From: Candidatus Bathyarchaeota archaeon
Lineage (GTDB): Archaea; Thermoproteota; Bathyarchaeia; TCS64
NCBI GenBank assembly: GCA_030593155.1
Contig: JAUVHT010000010.1
Coordinates: 1 to 12,412 of the forward strand
DNA length: 12,412 nucleotides
Direction of reading: 5' to 3'
The notes under the pieces: generated by a model
What the model was told of the DNA's origin: nothing
The model's database searches: none
The model's input: the letters and a program-made list of their open reading frames with translations, nothing else
Part shown: piece after piece, positions 11,822-12,412 of the stretch
Layout: each line of letters starts with the position of its first letter
Numbering within the stretch: position 1 is the stretch's first letter
Position numbers and translations under genes: made by a program

Positions 11822-12412
11822 ATGTCGAGCAGGTGGTTCAACGAGAGGAAAAACGATCCCTACTACAGGTGGGCGAAGGAGCAGGGGTACCGCTCTCGGG
11901 CGGCCTTCAAGCTAATCCAGCTTGAAGAGCGCTTCGGCTTTCTGGAGGGTGCGCGCAACGTGCTTGACCTGGGGGCGGCACCCGGCGGATGGCTCCAGGT
12001 GGCCAGCGAATCGCTCGGCGATGAAGGCCTCGTCCTTGGGGTAGACCTCTACGAGATCGAGCCCCTCGGCCTCCCGAACGTCGAGACCTTGGTCGGGGAC
12101 ATCACCGACGAGGAGACCCAGGATGAAATCATGGACATGTTCCAGGGGAAGATAGACGTCATCCTTTCTGATATGGCCCCCGACGTCAGCGGAACATGGG
12201 ATCTGGACCAGTATCGCCAGATATACCTGGCCAGGGTGGCGTTGGTCATCGCAGACAGGCTGTTGAAGAGGAAGGGTTGGATGGTGATCAAGACGTTCCA
12301 GGGCTCGGAACACGGCAAATTCGTCCGGGAGATGAGGGACATGTTCGAGACGGTGAAGATAGTCAAGCCGAAGGCCACGAGGAAGAAGAGCGCGGAGATC
12401 TACCTCGTCGCG
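11822..12412 (+). CDS. FtsJ/RrmJ-family rRNA 2'-O-ribose methyltransferase (3' end outside window)
   Basis: ATG at 11822 opens a frame with no stop up to the window end, giving 197 visible residues. That is nearly the whole family core of about 200 residues; an extra domain could still follow. The SAM motif DLGAAPGGW is at 49-57. The catalytic K-D-K-E tetrad is complete: Lys30 (YRSRAAFK), Asp117 (LSDMAPD), Lys157 (VIKTFQG) and Glu192 (KSAEIYLV). The RKSAEIY-type end motif shows the core is finished. The bacterial homologue methylates the 2'-O of U2552 in 23S rRNA; archaeal members are annotated as RlmE-like and some carry a C-terminal TRAM domain. It lies 9 nt downstream of trm1 with an AAGG just before the start. 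Confidence 0.95.
   Translation, partial: MSSRWFNERKNDPYYRWAKEQGYRSRAAFKLIQLEERFGFLEGARNVLDLGAAPGGWLQVASESLGDEGLVLGVDLYEIEPLGLPNVETLVGDITDEETQDEIMDMFQGKIDVILSDMAPDVSGTWDLDQYRQIYLARVALVIADRLLKRKGWMVIKTFQGSEHGKFVREMRDMFETVKIVKPKATRKKSAEIYLVA

Overview
The window looks like part of an archaeal chromosome, from an uncultivated TACK-type lineage; Bathyarchaeia-like is my best guess, not a proof. The evidence is an archaeal Trm1-type tRNA methyltransferase, a short archaeal FtsJ/RrmJ methyltransferase, an archaeosortase, a PadR regulator, archaeal TATA boxes with short or absent leaders, and ATG/GTG/TTG starts with GGAGG/GGTGA-type ribosome binding sites. Coding density is very high, with many 0-16 nt junctions, and no intergenic stretch exceeds 300 bases. 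I see no tRNA, rRNA, CRISPR array or insertion sequence.

Block 1 (1-3273, plus strand) is a three-gene operon: an SMC-family ATPase (5' end outside the window), a helical protein with a kleisin-like N-terminus, and a double winged-helix protein of the KITE type (compare ScpB, Nse1, Nse3). The ATPase C-lobe combines signatures of eukaryotic SMC5 and SMC6, and its coiled-coil region is very short with no recognisable hinge. Together the genes look like a compact archaeal SMC5/6-like complex. This is the most interesting system in the window.

Block 2 (3325-8077, minus strand) is a four-gene operon transcribed from 8077 downwards. It encodes a membrane GT2 glycosyltransferase with an extracytoplasmic beta domain and a sorting-signal-like C-terminus, an archaeosortase with an intact Cys/Arg/His triad, and two unrecognised soluble proteins. 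The soluble pair share a domain of about 90 residues and short helical repeats arranged in opposite orders. The block is probably a surface polysaccharide or glycoprotein export and anchoring module.

Block 3 (8078-10490) holds a divergent regulatory region and a small PadR repressor gene (plus strand). Converging on PadR is a two-gene minus-strand operon: a zinc-ribbon / nuclease-fold / winged-helix protein, then a MinD/ParA-like ATPase. The PadR and ATPase genes meet stop-to-stop with no spacer. An 8-bp perfect inverted repeat just downstream of the predicted start of transcription of the glycosyltransferase operon is a candidate PadR operator.

Block 4 (10613-12412, plus strand) is RNA modification housekeeping: trm1, then an ftsJ/rrmJ-type gene that runs off the window end. 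It shares a divergent promoter region with block 3.
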